DNA from: Typha latifolia | Taxonomy: Eukaryota > Streptophyta > Magnoliopsida > Poales > Typhaceae | Direction of reading: 5' to 3' | Assembly (NCBI GenBank): GCA_019914945.1 | Contig: CM034100.1 | Location: 9,311,096-9,375,095, forward strand | Length of the DNA stretch: 64,000 bases | In this document: positions 43,289 through 55,427 of the stretch, one piece after another | Position numbering within the stretch: position 1 is the first letter of the stretch | Layout of the letters: every line of letters begins with the position of its first letter | Translations under genes and position numbers: made by a program | Notes under the pieces: generated by a model | The model's input: the letters and a program-made list of their open reading frames with translations, nothing else | The model's database searches: none | Told to the model about the DNA's origin: nothing

Positions 43289-45931
43289 TGTAACGCCCCC
43301 GCCCGGCACGGGCACGTGCATGCACATGTGCCCACACAGCACGCGCGGCGCATGCGACAGGTCGGGCGATACCCGTCACGCACAAATAGTCTCTTGTGCA
43401 CATATAATCATGATATCATCAAATAAAACCTGCTAACCTTTCCATGATCACATAATCCATCACCAAATAAATCATACTATTAACCAAATAAACCTATTAA
43501 CATATGAATATTTCAGTCCACAATAATATATATTAGACTACTATATAATCTGGCAGGACCCACACAGGCCATAACAAACCATCAAGATACAACTAAAATG
43601 ACTAATACAAGAGTACACTATGATTCGACCTGTATGATACAAGTCATCGTCTAATATAAAAGAGTACAAATATTAAGTACTGGTACAAGTTAATATCTAG
43701 TTAAACTATCATCTATACCGTCTCGCATCTATAGCTCACCTCATCATCGTTCTAAAATATCTTCTCAAGATATCTCAATACGTTTTCACGTACCACATAT
43801 CTGAGAGAGTTAGAAAAGAAATAAAGAGAATAATGAACAAAAGGCTCAGTGAATAGACCTTACCTTGAATCAATGATGCCAAACAGAGAGTAAATCATGT
43901 ACTGGATAATATGAATTAGAAAGAGCATCATGCCATGAATGAATATGTGAATGTACCATCAATAATATAAACGAACAATAGATAACATGTCATGTCATAA
44001 TTGATAAAATATGTAATCCTCGACAATGTATAAATAAATCTCCATGTCATATTATCATCATAACTCTCTCTCTCAAATATGACACAAGATGCATGCCGAC
44101 CATGACCATGCTATGATATTAAATACAACCATATTTGATGCATATTGATCACTCGATAATCAGGTAACCAAATGATAATGAAATCATATGCATTTCTCAA
44201 CATCACAATCATCACCGACACCTCGATATAATATCATCATACTAGACCACTGTGCACAAGTCAACACCCGGTACTGGTCTCAACATCATGCCCGAAGGCT
44301 CCAAGCATACTCTGTCATCCGCAAGGAGTATCTCAAATATAACCATACCCTGCCATCCGCTAAGGATATCAACATCCATCCAGACCGGGCACCCTTGTAG
44401 CTGATAGAAATCTCGTGAGGATAACTCGCCACATATGCCCTAGCAAATGGCATGTGTCCGAATGTCTGTTGCGCACACAGACTAATGACCTCGGACGTAA
44501 GGCCAACAGGATCGCGACTATGTTGAGCAATCAATCATCCACCAAGCGCGTCCTAACCCTCGCGCCCACTCAGGTATCCTCACGCTTTCTATCAACTATC
44601 CTATCAATCACATTTCATGCTTTTCTTCTAAATGACAGATCATATGCATATATCCTGTACGATAACAAGTCAAATGCATAACAGGAATTTAGGTGGAGTA
44701 GGAATCAAGAGAAAAATAATGCAATATAGTCTCCGATCATGTAGTCAACACATGTATACTCATACTAATCTATTACATGCATACTCATGCTACAGATCAA
44801 CTGGACATAACATTATAATAGTATAATCATCTCTCATGATCTCTATAAATCACCAATGTGCTCATATCCCAGATCAACCTAATCAGATGCATGATAAAAT
44901 ATGCTCGACTGTAATCATCTCTAAATAAAGTCATATAATCATGCTAGAGGCCAAAACATGCATATACATAAGATATAATATATCCTAATTAGAGAAATGC
45001 GTCTACGGGATAAGACTACTCACCATCTGATCTAAAGACACAAACTACACATCTCTCACATCCGTCAGTTAACCGAGTGACACTCATCGCAAGCTAGGTC
45101 CACGGGGCCTCAAATAAAGGGTTCAGGATCTAAAATATTTAAGTAGTATCATGTTAGCCATTTATCTAATTAGAATTAATTTAATTAAAATATAAAAGTT
45201 TATTAGGTTTAGAATCACTTTTCTTTATTTTTGATTATATAACTAGGTCTATAGTATAGATACAATTTAAATACTATAATTCTATTATTATTATAAAATG
45301 TTAGTTACAACATAAGGAGAAGATACCTGTTTCCTTTTATATGAGAGTATTTCTAAATATATAATTCTAAAATAAAATAAAGTAAAAGGCTAAATAAGTA
45401 TAGACAATGTCTAATTATAATTAATTTTATAATTCATACACTATCTTGATTAATTAGTGACAATACAGTCTTCACTCGATAAAACAATAAATAAATAACT
45501 AGAAAAGCTTAGTATTTTATTTGTTGCAGAATAATCATAAAATTAATAGAAATACTTAAAATATATATGATGAGGGTATTAGAATATATATCTAATAATT
45601 ATAATTTACAAATCTATCTATTAATCTAATAGATATATAAAGAAATAAATAAATAAATAAAAGTATTACCTATATTTATACCTAATTAAACAATAATTAT
45701 AAAAATTATCATTAATAAAATTATATTGAAGAATATATAATATTATTAAAATAGTTAATGTCTAAATAATCTATTTGCATTAATTAAGAAGAAAAATACC
45801 TAAATAAATAACATAAATAAAACACTTAATTAATAAATAAATTAAATCTGCCACCAGTGCTAGGCTGAGCCCAACACTATGCAGAAAGAAAGAGGAGCTG
45901 AGGAAGAAGGAGCAAAAGAAAGAAAGAAATA

Positions 45932-45962
<31 letters not shown>

Positions 45963-46350
45963 CAGAAGAAGAAAAAGAAGAAGAAGAAGAAGAAGAAGAG
46001 AAGAGGAAGAGAAGAAAGAGAGGAGGTGAGGGAAGAGGTTGCGGACCCGGGCAGGCGGGGAGGGCACCGGTCGCTACTGGCCGGCCAGCGGCTAGCCTCT
46101 TGTCGGCGGCTCGGCTCCGACGAGCCCAACCTCGGGCAAGAAAAAGAGAGAGAGAGAAAGAAGGAAAGAGAGGGGGAGTGAGAGGTCTCACCAACGGCGG
46201 CGGCAGCTCCAGGGAAGGTGTCGGTATAGAGAGAGATAGTAGAGTGAGAGGGTAACCGAGAGAGAGAGAGAGAAGGCGGTGGAGGAGGAGTAGTGGCGGC
46301 GTCGAGGCCCACCGCGGTCACCTGGCTTTTTTTTAAGATCGGGTTGTTAT
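43289..46350 (-). repeat. LTR-C 5' LTR (about 3.06 kb)
   Basis: TGTAACGCCC ... GGGTTGTTAT, with the terminal CA altered. It matches the 3' LTR over its first 2 kb but lacks that LTR's duplication. It has an extra AT-rich stretch (45,300-45,850), then GAAA and GAA microsatellites (45,909-46,000). Confidence 0.7.
45909..46005. repeat. GAAA and GAA microsatellites
   Basis: Runs of AAAG (45,914-45,961) and AGA (45,965-46,000) produce the Ser/Leu/Phe-rich false frames on the minus strand. Confidence 0.9.
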
Positions 46351-46851
46351 AAAAGAGTACAAATATCAAATACTGGTACAACTCAATTTCTATATAAACT
46401 ATCATCTATACCGACTCGCATCTATAGCTTACCTCATCTTTGCTCTAAAATATCTCATCAGGGTATCTCAAGGCAGTATCACATACCATAATATTTGTGG
46501 GGATTAAAAAGAAAAAAATAAAGAGAGTCATGAGCAAAAGGGTCAGTGAATAGACCTTACCCCGAATCAGCGATGCCAAACAGAGAGTAAATCATGTACT
46601 TGGATAATATGAATCGAAAGAGCATCATGTCATGATTGAGTATATGAATGTTACTCAATAATACATAAATGAAAAATAGATAACATGTCATCTCATAACT
46701 AATAAAATATATAATCTTCGACAATGTATAAATAAATCTCCATGTCATACTATCATCATAACTCTCTCTCAAATATAACACTGTGGCCAGCACGTCGTGC
46801 CCATGCAAAGATAAATTTTTTTTTTAGTTTTTTTAAGGATAGGTTGTTACA
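46351..46851 (-). repeat. LTR-C fragment 3
   Basis: Begins AAAAGAGTACAAATATCAAA, inside LTR-C (compare 37,580), and runs to a proper LTR end GGTTGTTACA at 46,851, skipping the middle of the LTR. It is a second, truncated LTR end directly after the first. Confidence 0.7.
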
Positions 46852-47838
46852 GTATCTAAATGTGCTTATCAATGTCAGTTTGGGCTAACGTGGCTCAAAA
46901 CAACTACAAACTCTTTCAAACTCAGCTTGGTACTCCATTACGATTGTCCTCTAAACCATCTTTCTTAATGTGGCAGCAAAATCTTCATATGCCAATGTCC
47001 CAAATTTGTGTATAATCCTCCCATCAAAATCAGCCCAACCGATAAATCCTCTTCCACGAATAACCGATCTATACCAATGTAATGTCGTTTCTTGGAGGTG
47101 AAAGCTTTCCACCTAGACATTTGCGTCCTCTACTGTCCCTTGACAATCAAAGTATTGTTCAACTTGAAACACCCAATCCGTTGGATCACTGCCTTGGAAT
47201 TTTGGAAAGTCTAAGCATACAGTTCTCCTCTGGATACCATTGTCGGGTTCACGAAAGATCCTTGGTTCAGGTCTGAACCTTTGTGCATGTTGATCACCTT
47301 CTTTAAATCCTCGAGCACGTCCATCACCATCTCCGAAGGGATCAAACTCATCCTCAAAGTGCCAATCCTCCTCATCGATGAAGCACACCGGTACCGCACA
47401 CCTCTCGGGTTCCACCACCGCCAATCTTTGATTTTGTAACGGAGGTGGGGGATCATTAACACTCACATGACGCACCGAAACCTGTGGGGTATCAGTTCGA
47501 TGAGGTCCCACTGTTGGTCCTTCTTGAATCCCTATCATCGTCGAGGAGATGACGAACCTAATTAGTTCATGACATATTCCTAGAAATCATTGTGATCCTT
47601 TTGAATTACGTTAACTCTATGCAGCAATGTTTGGAACATACCCCTAAGTTCATCTGCCAAGCCCATATTCACACCAATGGACATTGGTTGACTCAGTCCT
47701 GTCGTGGTCGCTCCAAAGGAATCGGCCTCTCAATTAGGGTCATCGTGGATTAAATCCTCCCTTGTCGGTGTGCTCTCCATAGGTCTCATTGTTGATGTCA
47801 TCTTTCTTGTTTCAACCATTAATGAAGGTCTGAGGTTC
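46852..47838 (-). pseudogene. gag: A-family gag, right flank of LTR-C
   Basis: Minus strand: N-terminal part near 47,560-47,820 (MVETRKMTST-like), then 47,113-47,538 with GPHRTDTPQVSVRHVSVND, an Asp/Glu/Gly-rich part and LDFPKFQGSDPTDWVFQVEQ. The capsid continues to 46,852 in broken frames. It overlaps, in gene position, about 360 bp of the gag fragment left of the LTR-C element, so the two flanks are not halves of one gene. Confidence 0.8.
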
Positions 47839-47899
47839 ACCTACTCTGATACCAAATTGATGAGCTCTAATACTAAATTGATGAGCTTTGATACCAAAT
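47839..47899 (-). repeat. tandem primer-site/LTR-end array, 3 units
   Basis: CTCTGATACCAAATTGATGAG, CTCTAATACTAAATTGATGA and CTTTGATACCAAATTGATGG, the last merging with the LTR at 47,900. Confidence 0.7.
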
Positions 47900-48709
47900 T
47901 GATGGGTTCTTATACCAAAAGGTTGACTATGGAATAATTCCTTAAGATCTGAATTTATTACAAGAATCAATCCTAGAAATCATGGGAAAATATTTTTCAG
48001 ATATTTTTCTATAGTTAGAAAATTACGAAATGAAGTGGATTAGATTCGTAACTTTCTGATCTATAACTTTTGTGTTTATGCCCTTCGCAGATTCGAACTG
48101 CAACTGGGAGGAAAATATGGAATAACATGGGTGATGGTGGTGGTGACGGGTGGAGTGGATGTTAGGGTTATGGATTGGTATGGAGGTGAAGGTGGATAGT
48201 GGATGTGACTAAGGAATATAGACAAAGGGAACAAAGTGGTCGAGATCCCAAAGACGAGGGGTGGCTCGATAGTCGAGGGAGATTAGAAGTTAGGAGAACC
48301 CTTGGCAACGGTGGAGGTGGAAGAATGGTGAAGAGGGAGGAGGGATATTCGGGTAGATTGATGATAGAGAGTCAAAAATTAATATTCCAATAGCATAATG
48401 AATTTGGCTGCCATCCACACATATATAGAGGCTACCCAATAAGTCCTAAAATAATAAGTAACCCTAATTCTAGAGAATTCCCGCCGATCGTGTTCGAACG
48501 TGCCCGATCGCGTTCAAACGCACAAAAGGCGTTCTCTGTATGTTCGAACGCGCCTGACCGCGTTCTCTGTATTTGCGAACCTAATGCAAGCGTCCGCAAG
48601 GGCGTTCGAACGCGACCCCTCCTACGTTCGAACATGACCTACAAAAATTTTATTTTAATAAAAATAAACAACTAATGTAGTAAGAAAAGATCCTAACTAA
48701 ATGTATCAG
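47900..48709 (-). repeat. LTR-A copy 10 (5' LTR, 810 bp)
   Basis: TGATGGGTTC to AATGTATCA, with the GATGGTGGTGGTGACGGG block, a TATA-like run (CACATATATAG near 48,417-48,427) and a palindrome cluster at 48,485-48,640. It is the 5' LTR of the gag fragment to its left. Confidence 0.8.
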
Positions 48710-49790
48710 ATTGGGCTCAATGGATTGAGTCTAGTTATCTTATCCGCTTATTTGCTTTAATTAGAGTCTTATTAGGTTAGAATTTGTTAGTTAACTAATT
48801 CAGCTCTGTGCAGTTCAGAAAAATATTCAAAGGATATTACACAATGACCAAATATTATGAAACCACATGGAAAAGATCGAAGACATCCTCATCTACAACT
48901 TCAGTATTCAAGATTTCTCTAGATTCAGACTCTATTTGTGGTAGAACGAAGAAACATTCTGAGAAGGAGACGGAAGGCTGATTTAGCTAAATCATGTTTT
49001 TCTCTAGGTTATGTTTATCTCTTACTTAAGCACTTAAGGCAAGTCCAGTTAAGTCATGTAAAGCACTAAGGCAAGTTCAATTAAGTCAAGTAAACCTCAA
49101 AGGCAAGTCCTAGTTCGAGTCGTATAAGTATTTAAGGGTTAATCTACGGTAAGTCATAGTTCGAGTCATATAAGCCTTTAGGGCTAGTCCGAGTAGGACT
49201 CATTGTACCCGACCTCTATATATAAAGAGGCTGGGCTTCTTTGTTTAGGCATGGAATTGAATGAAAGGTATATTAAGTTATGTTAAGTTAAGTTTATTTA
49301 CCTTGCATTACTTATGTTAAGTTAGGCATGGAATTGAATCAAAGGCAAGTCCTACTACATCTAAATTTTCATAATCATCCTATGGACGGATCATTCCAGA
49401 TCTGGTCCATAACACAATAGCTTCAAAGCTTGGGACTGGTGACATTTGACATTTTAGAAATGTGGCTAGACTTCAAACGAAGTGAAAGCGAGTGGGGCTT
49501 GATAGGACTCGACAAAGGATTGGATCCTAATTATAGCCAATGATAACCCAAGGCCGCTTACCATGATGGATTGATACGATCCAACCATGAGGGTTGAGTC
49601 AGTTAGGTTGAGTCGAGTTAACTCTAGTTGGTTTCTTTAGTTTATTGTTTTTAAATTTGTATTAAAGCGGATGATCCGCATATAAAAACCTAGTAGGGCT
49701 AGTTGGATCTGACCCACTATCCCTCCGTCATGCCGTGTTCGATTGTATCCGACCGAGACCTAGTCTTCATTAGTGACTTTTGGAATTAGT
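48710..49790. other. unassigned LTR-like sequence with TATA box
   Basis: 48,800-48,960 is a distant relative of the LTR-A R/U5 region (AAAAATATTC, ATTATGAAACC, CTACAACTTC, GTAGAACGAAG in the same order). 48,990-49,200 has repeated AGTTCGAGTC and GGCAAGTC motifs, followed by a clean TATATATAAA at 49,217-49,226. GGCATGGAATTGAAT occurs twice (49,248 and 49,325). It is probably a fragment of an otherwise unseen LTR. I find no coding frame. Confidence 0.35.
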
Positions 49791-50538
49791 ACTTCACACT
49801 CCAGGGTACTCGATTGAACCTCAGCTCAGCCTATCACCCACAAATAGATGACCAAACTAAGGTGATGAATAGGGGCATAGAGAAGTACCTACGGTGCTTT
49901 GTGGGCGAGAGACAAAGGAGATGGCTCGACTACTTACCATGGGCGGAGTGGTCCTATAATACTGCATTTCACAGCACTATTGAGATGACACCATTCGAGG
50001 CAATGTATAGTAGGAGCTAGTAGATCAAGATGTGGTTCTACGGAGGTTACGGGAGCACGTGACGATGGCCTAGAACCGCATGAAGCAAGTGTTTGATCGT
50101 CGGCATTAGGAGTTGGAGTTTGAGGTCGAGGACCTTGTATTTGTGCGAGCCTAGCCATATCGGCAAGTTATCCTATGTCCTGTACACAATCCCAAGTTAG
50201 CGCATTGTATTTTGGACCATTATGCATATTAGAGTGAGTTGGACCTATTGTGTACATATCGAAGTTGCCGTAGGGATCTCAAGTTCATCCTGTGTTTCAT
50301 GTATTGCTATTGCGGGCGAGAGTAGGGGCAGATCAGGCAGTGAGCACACAGAGGCCCGATCTAGTGGAGGAGATACAGGCATACAAGCTGGTGCTTGTGT
50401 TGGCGAGACAGAGGCGTCGTCAAGAAGGTTGACTAGAGACTGAGATCTTGGTGGAGCGGCTTGGACGGCATTCCGATGAGGCGACATGGGAGTCTGAGGA
50501 GGACATCATGGAATGCTTTCTAGACTTCTCACCTTGAG
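49770..50538 (+). pseudogene. pol: D-family integrase and chromodomain remnant
   Basis: The open piece at 49,814-50,020 encodes MNLSSAYHPQIDDQTKVMNR and KYLRCFVGERQRRWLDYLPW; HPQTDGQTE has become HPQIDDQTK, so the catalytic Glu is lost. Decayed frames follow with RMKQVFDRRH, VFVRA and finally LGRHSDEATWESEEDIMECF, a chromodomain tail. The same protein is on the minus strand at 62,491-63,157. Confidence 0.75.
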
Positions 50539-50540
50539 GT

Positions 50541-50564
50541 CAAGGTGATGGAGGCATGGTGGAT
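50541..50564 (+). other. polypurine tract of D element
   Basis: AAGGTGATGGAGGCATGGTGG precedes the LTR-D start TGATACAAC at 50,565. The inverted D copy has the matching complement after 62,463. Confidence 0.6.
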
Positions 50565-51356
50565 TGATACAACTAGAGCTGGATCAAGTTGTATCAAGAG
50601 AAATAATAAATTTGTTTTGGAAGAAAATATAGCATTTTGTCGAGGGGGCGTTCAAATGCAGGGGACCGCGTTCGACATTGTGCATTCAAATGATCTCGAG
50701 CACGTTCGAACGCGTCCTTTCGAATGCCTGCATGCATTCACAAAGATAGAGAATAGGAAATTCGTGTTCGAACGGCCTTAGGAGCTTTCGAACGCACCGC
50801 GGCGGGAACACTTCATTTTTAGGGTTTTATTTATGTTGTTTTAGTCCAAAGGGTAGCCTTCAAGTATTGTGGAGTGCACCCTAGTTGAGTTATGTTTTGA
50901 AATCATATTTTCTTCTCCTATCTCTCTCTCTATCCCTCTCTATTTCTCTTCTTCCTTCTTGCCCTAACTTCTTATCGTCCCCTAACCTTCATTGGTTAGA
51001 TCCTTCTCCTCATCTGTCACGTCCCTACTTTTTCTAGGAGTGACCTATTCCTTCCCTTCATCCTATTTCCCTCTCAATCACAAATATCTATATCCACATA
51101 TCATCTTCATCCTTCCCTTCCATCACCATCAAGATCTCCCTTCAATCCAAATAACCAACCCCATCCCTCATCCGTCCGGTTCATAACAACTACCTATAAG
51201 AAAAATCTCTGATTTGTTCTACGAATAGATCAGCCCCAGTCTGGTTCACATCAAAATATAGAAAAGAATGGTGTAATGTAAGTATTTCTAGGATAATTCT
51301 AATGGTAGCGTTGCACCATTAGCTCTAGTACCGTCATGTTGCTCAAATTATTTTTG
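50565..51356 (+). repeat. LTR-D copy 1 and adjoining sequence
   Basis: Starts TGATACAACTAGAGC. A terminal hairpin (TTGATACAAC ... GTTGTATCAA) lies within the first 35 bp. Degenerate palindromes follow at 50,640-50,800, then AGGGTTTTATTTATG and a pyrimidine-rich leader (50,900-51,160). Similarity to the inverted copy fades at about 51,180. The last 170 bp up to the Sirevirus TSD are unassigned. Confidence 0.65.
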
Positions 51357-51361
51357 GAGTG
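51357..51361. other. TSD of Sirevirus copy 2 (left)
   Basis: GAGTG here and GAGTG at 61,405-61,409, a perfect 5-bp duplication. Confidence 0.9.
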
Positions 51362-52445
51362 TGAAAAAACCCCTAGACATAAGTATGTATCTAAATACTA
51401 TGCAATGATATCACTCGTTCACTTAAATAAAAGGCCGTAGAAATATTAAGAACGAAAGCAAAGATGAACGCCAAGATTTTAACGTGGAAAAACCCAAACG
51501 GGAAAAAACCACGGATCCAAACTCGGATCAAAACCAATCACTAGAATAGTAGCAGTTACAAGACTGACTCTCAAAACAACCCGTCGATCCAAACGACTTT
51601 GTTCCTCTCAGTCTTGATCGCTAGAACCTACGATTCACTGCTTCTTGTGATTGAAGTCCAATCTCAGTAACCCTCGAGATTGATCTTTCGTCTAGATAGC
51701 CCTTAAGACGAAAGATTAAGATTTGTAGATGAATGGAATCTTGTTAGTTGAAGAACCGATGTAGCCCCAAGACGTCTCCTTCAATAATACTTCTTCAACG
51801 ACCCTAGAGATAGGGTTTCACAATCCTTATATATGATCTCCAAGATAGAGCCAAATCCAAGTCTTATCTGTACTCACGAAAGTCCAATTTTATCAAACTT
51901 CGTTGGTGCGTTCGAACGCGGCCCGGGTGCGTTCGAACAGCATGACTTGATCTCAGGTGCGTTCGAACGGGCCCGAGTGCGTTCGAACGCAACAACTTGA
52001 ATTCTTCAGGTTGCGTTCGAACGCGATTGTGAACGCAGCTCTCGGTCTATGTGAACGCAGTACCCGCGTTCGAACGCGTTTGTGAACGCGGTTCTTTGTC
52101 TATGTGAACGCAGTACCCGCGTTCGAACGTGTTTGTGAAAACGGCTCTCTGTCTGTGTGAACGCAGATACCCGCGTTCGAACGTGTTTGTGAACGCGGCT
52201 CTCTGTCTGTGTGAACGCAGATACCCGCGTTCGAACGCGTTTGTGAACGCGGCTCTCTGTCTGTGTGAATGCAGATTCCGCGTTCGAACGCGTTTGTGAA
52301 CGCGGTGTGAACTCGACGGCTTTTCTCCAATAATCTTACAATTCTTCAAACCAGAGGTATTCTAGACTTGTGTAAAGCTCATATACATGAAAAAAATACA
52401 CTTAGAATATTTTGTACACAATTGCCAACAAATAAAAACCTAACA
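51362..52445 (-). repeat. Sirevirus 2 3' LTR (1084 bp)
   Basis: The plus strand runs TGAAAAAACCCC to CCTAACA. Six tandem units lie over about 52,018-52,305, with a TATA-like sequence complement near 51,830. Confidence 0.9.
52018..52305 (-). repeat. 53-bp tandem repeat, 6 units
   Basis: TTTGTGAACGC-like starts recur at 54-56 bp spacing. Units differ by small indels. The same array is in the 5' LTR at about 60,970-61,262. Confidence 0.85.
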
Positions 52446-52459
52446 ATCTCCCCCTTTGG
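52446..52459 (-). other. Sirevirus 2 polypurine tract
   Basis: The complement of AAAGGGGGAGAT abuts the LTR. Further purine tracts lie at about 52,722-52,735 and 52,772-52,788 (complements of AGGGGGAG and AAAAAGGGGGAGAG). Confidence 0.85.
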
Positions 52460-52802
52460 CAATTTGTGACAAAACACCTAGGTTACAAGTTATTACAAAG
52501 ACTTCAAATGAGCAATCAACAAGACTAGAATATTTTGCACATCAATCCCTGCAAATAAACATATACCAATCTAAGATCAAGTGAAAATTACTTGAAATGA
52601 ATAAACAATCCAACCACAAGTTATCAATGGAGCATAAGTTCAAAAGTACTTAAACAGACAAAGTTCACAATTTTTCCAAGCAAAGTTATAAGCAAGATTA
52701 GAAAGACAGAAAGACTCTAATAAACTCCCCCTATTGCCATGCTCCTCCCTACACACCTAGACACCTAGACACTCTCCCCCTTTTTGCCACAAATGCCAAA
52801 GA

Positions 52803-53851
52803 CTAGGAACTCGGAGGAAACTGACGCTGAAGAATCGTCAACACAGAGTCAAGTACAGTCCCCTGACGAGCTTGCTCAGCTCGTAAATTAGTCACTGCCG
52901 AATGGAGATCCCGCACTTGAGTACTAAGCTGATCGAAACGAGTAGAGTACTGTGGTAACTCCCCCTCAGAGTGAGATGTGTCACCGTCAGAGCTATCATT
53001 AGAACTGTCAGGGTGCGATGAGCGACCAGCGGCGGAAGAGGACGACTTGAGAGGAGACGACTGGTCGTGAGCTTGACTCCGCTTAAGAGTAATCCGGTCC
53101 AACGGTTTGTGCGAAGTAATGGAAGGTTCCGAAGCATCCACACGCACCCCACTATGAATGCACAAATTCGTAATAAAGATGCCAAACGGTAACCCTTCAC
53201 GAGGTGCTTCTTTCTGTGCAGCTATGAGAATCGAATCATAGATCACCGCAGCCAGATCAACAGAGACTCCAGAGAACATTGCATGAAGAAGGAATGCACG
53301 ATCCAGACTGATACTGGAATGTCGAGTCTTGGGAGTAACGTTGGACAAACAAAATAGGTGAAGCATTCGAGCCACTGGTGTCAGTTTCGCATGCAGCATC
53401 ATGTTTCCCTTCCAACGTTCCCCTTTGATCAGTACTGTGCCAGCATATTCATCGACATCAGGAAGCGGAGCAGACGTGGGATACTGGAACTCACCATCAG
53501 GAAGACGAAGTTCAGCGCGAATAACATCAGAGTCCAAGTATACAAACACCCCACGAACAGTAGAACAAATACAACGTTCTAAAACTGTGGCATTACAAAA
53601 GAATTCGCGAACAACTTCCACATAAGCAGTCCCGCTCATCCGACACACCGATAACCATCCTCGCTCAGTAAATATCTGTTCAATCCCCAAAGATGAAAAA
53701 TCAGAAATGACCATGGGTCGTTCACAAATAATAGGAGGGTGCCAAAATTATATTTGTATCGTCCTGCAGCCGTTGAAGTAGAAAACTTTGGGGCCGAAGA
53801 TGGTGACGAAGGTGGCCTAGGTTTCTTGGAAACTGCAGCTTTCCTAGGCAT
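52803..53851 (-). pseudogene. Sirevirus 2 third ORF, one frameshift
   Basis: ATG at 53,851 starts MPRKAAVSKKPRPPSSPSSA. A single missing base near 53,740 (copy 1 has CACCCGTCC, here CACCCTCC) shifts the frame, which resumes at 53,714 and stays open for some 300 codons to 52,803. Regions: ERGWLSVCRMSGTAYVEVV, a segment with RGVFVYLDSDVIRAELRLP, a helical middle (LPFGIFITNLCIHSGV), a Ser/Asp-rich linker and a C-terminal heptad-like stretch (STQVRDLHSAVTNLRAEQ) suggesting a coiled coil. It resembles the plant Transposase_32-like domain. No clear membrane anchor is seen. Product unknown. Confidence 0.65.
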
Positions 53852-54301
53852 TCTTGAGGAAAAAACAAGATGCAAGTTTCAATACATGCCCAAAGCAACC
53901 AAAAAAAAAAACAAGAAATCAAAAAGAAATCAAGAAACCATGAAGGCCCTAAATGAAATCCATCATCCACTTGAAAACACTAAGATATCACGTTCAATCA
54001 CACAAGAAACATCAAGATAGTAACTTTAACGTGATCAAAACTTGAAAACGCACGAAATCAATCAAGATCAAAAGACTTAATTGAATAAAAAAATAGGAAA
54101 ATTGATGGATGATCATACCTCGCAAAAGTGAAGAAAAACTCAGAAATTCGGCCGAAAGATGCAAGATCCAGAGGAGAACTACCCTCTAAAAGGGTTTGTA
54201 GTGAGAAATTTGATAAAAAATACCAAGATCTTGAAGATTTGAGAGGGAGGAAATGATGGGTTTGGAAGATGGAAGATGAAAACCGTTGGGTTCGGACACA
54301 A

Positions 54302-54398
54302 TATTTAAAGAATCCTCGAGTGCGTTCGAATGCACCAGTCTGCGCGTTCGAACGCGCCAGTCACCGCGTTTGAACTCAAAAATCTGCGTTCGAACGCC
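54302..54398 (-). promoter_or_regulatory. internal palindrome cluster before third ORF
   Basis: The minus strand has GGGCGTTCGAACGC, TTTGAACTCAAA-like, GGCGCGTTCGAACGC and TGCGTTCGAATGC, then a TATA-like TTTAAATATTG at about 54,300. This matches the layout at 18,303-18,401 in copy 1. The candidate leader intron lies between about 53,853 and 54,117. Confidence 0.5.
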
Positions 54399-55427
54399 CT
54401 TTTTTTTTAAATTAAAACTAAAACAAATCAAAAATCTTTTTGGAGATGCACTTCTAGAAAATTCAAAATAGATTCAAGACATAGAATATGACAATCAAAT
54501 GAAATAAGTCATACATAGATCAATCAAATCATCAAGAGCATATTATAATCAATTCTAATGCATCAAATGCATCACTCAAAATTAAATTAATCTTGATTGA
54601 TCATAACAATATACATATGCAAGGTGAGCATAGATAATATGAAACATTTTTCTTAAATAAACATTCCTATTTAAACAATGATACAACACAGTAGTCAAAC
54701 CGACTTAGTATTTAAATTTGCATTTTTCGACTTATTCGCCATAACCGAACAGGAATTTTTCCTGTATTATTTTTTTTATACATAAACCATATAGGTGCAA
54801 TGATGGCTTTCACACATGAGTAGGTAGCCCTTTTCTTATAGTACAAATCAAACAATGTGCGAGAATATATACACAAGTAGCAAAAAAATTTATTTAATTT
54901 GCAAGTAATGTACTGAGTCAAACTGGACTCTAAACGAGATGGCTTTCACACTAACTTATTGTAGCCCTTTTCATTGATCTTTTATGAACACATTTGTGAT
55001 GACTAAGCATGAGGTCAAACTGTGCAAATCAAGGTCAATAGTAAGCTATTTTAAAAAGAATTTCATGATGTCATGCTCACTCAAGAATATACATACGTTA
55101 TGAGTGCATTAATTTTAGTATAATTATCATAGAAGTCGAGAGAGTGAATAACTCAAAAATGATACAATATACTATAAAATGATAAAATTGACTATAATAA
55201 CTCATAATCAAGAGAAAAATCATATTTATATGTCAAGAGTATATTATTGAATCTAGGAGTGCATCAAAAAAAAAATTTTGTTTTTTTTTTATGAAACACT
55301 CTCGACAAATCTGAAACTAAAAACAAAAGAAAAGTTCAGAGTAAAGAAAACCTAAAACAAAACGAAAAGAAAATAGTAAAAAATGAAACATGCAAACCAA
55401 AACACGCAAACCAAAACAAAAAGAAAA
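54399..55427 (-). other. Sirevirus 2 spacer between pol and third ORF
   Basis: AT-rich and non-coding, colinear with 17,305-18,302 of copy 1. Nothing else is recognised. Confidence 0.6.

Larger units (their letters stand above)
37218..46350 (-). mobile_element. large non-coding LTR element (LARD-like), LTR-C family
   Basis: Minus strand: 5' LTR 43,289-46,350, primer site 43,270-43,281, non-coding internal region, polypurine tract 40,106-40,126 and 3' LTR 37,218-40,105. No frame of 60 codons exists on either strand between about 40,202 and 43,200. Long LTRs with a non-coding centre define large retrotransposon derivatives, which depend on proteins from related elements. The TGTAACAACCC LTR start, and an AAATTTCGGGGTCGAAAG block before the purine tract, resemble Tekay/Del chromoviruses. 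That affiliation is from memory. Confidence 0.7.

Noticed and set aside
49217..49226. TATATATAAA as the promoter of a host gene
   Set aside because: No downstream coding sequence follows. The surroundings look like an LTR fragment, so I kept it only as part of an unassigned LTR-like stretch.
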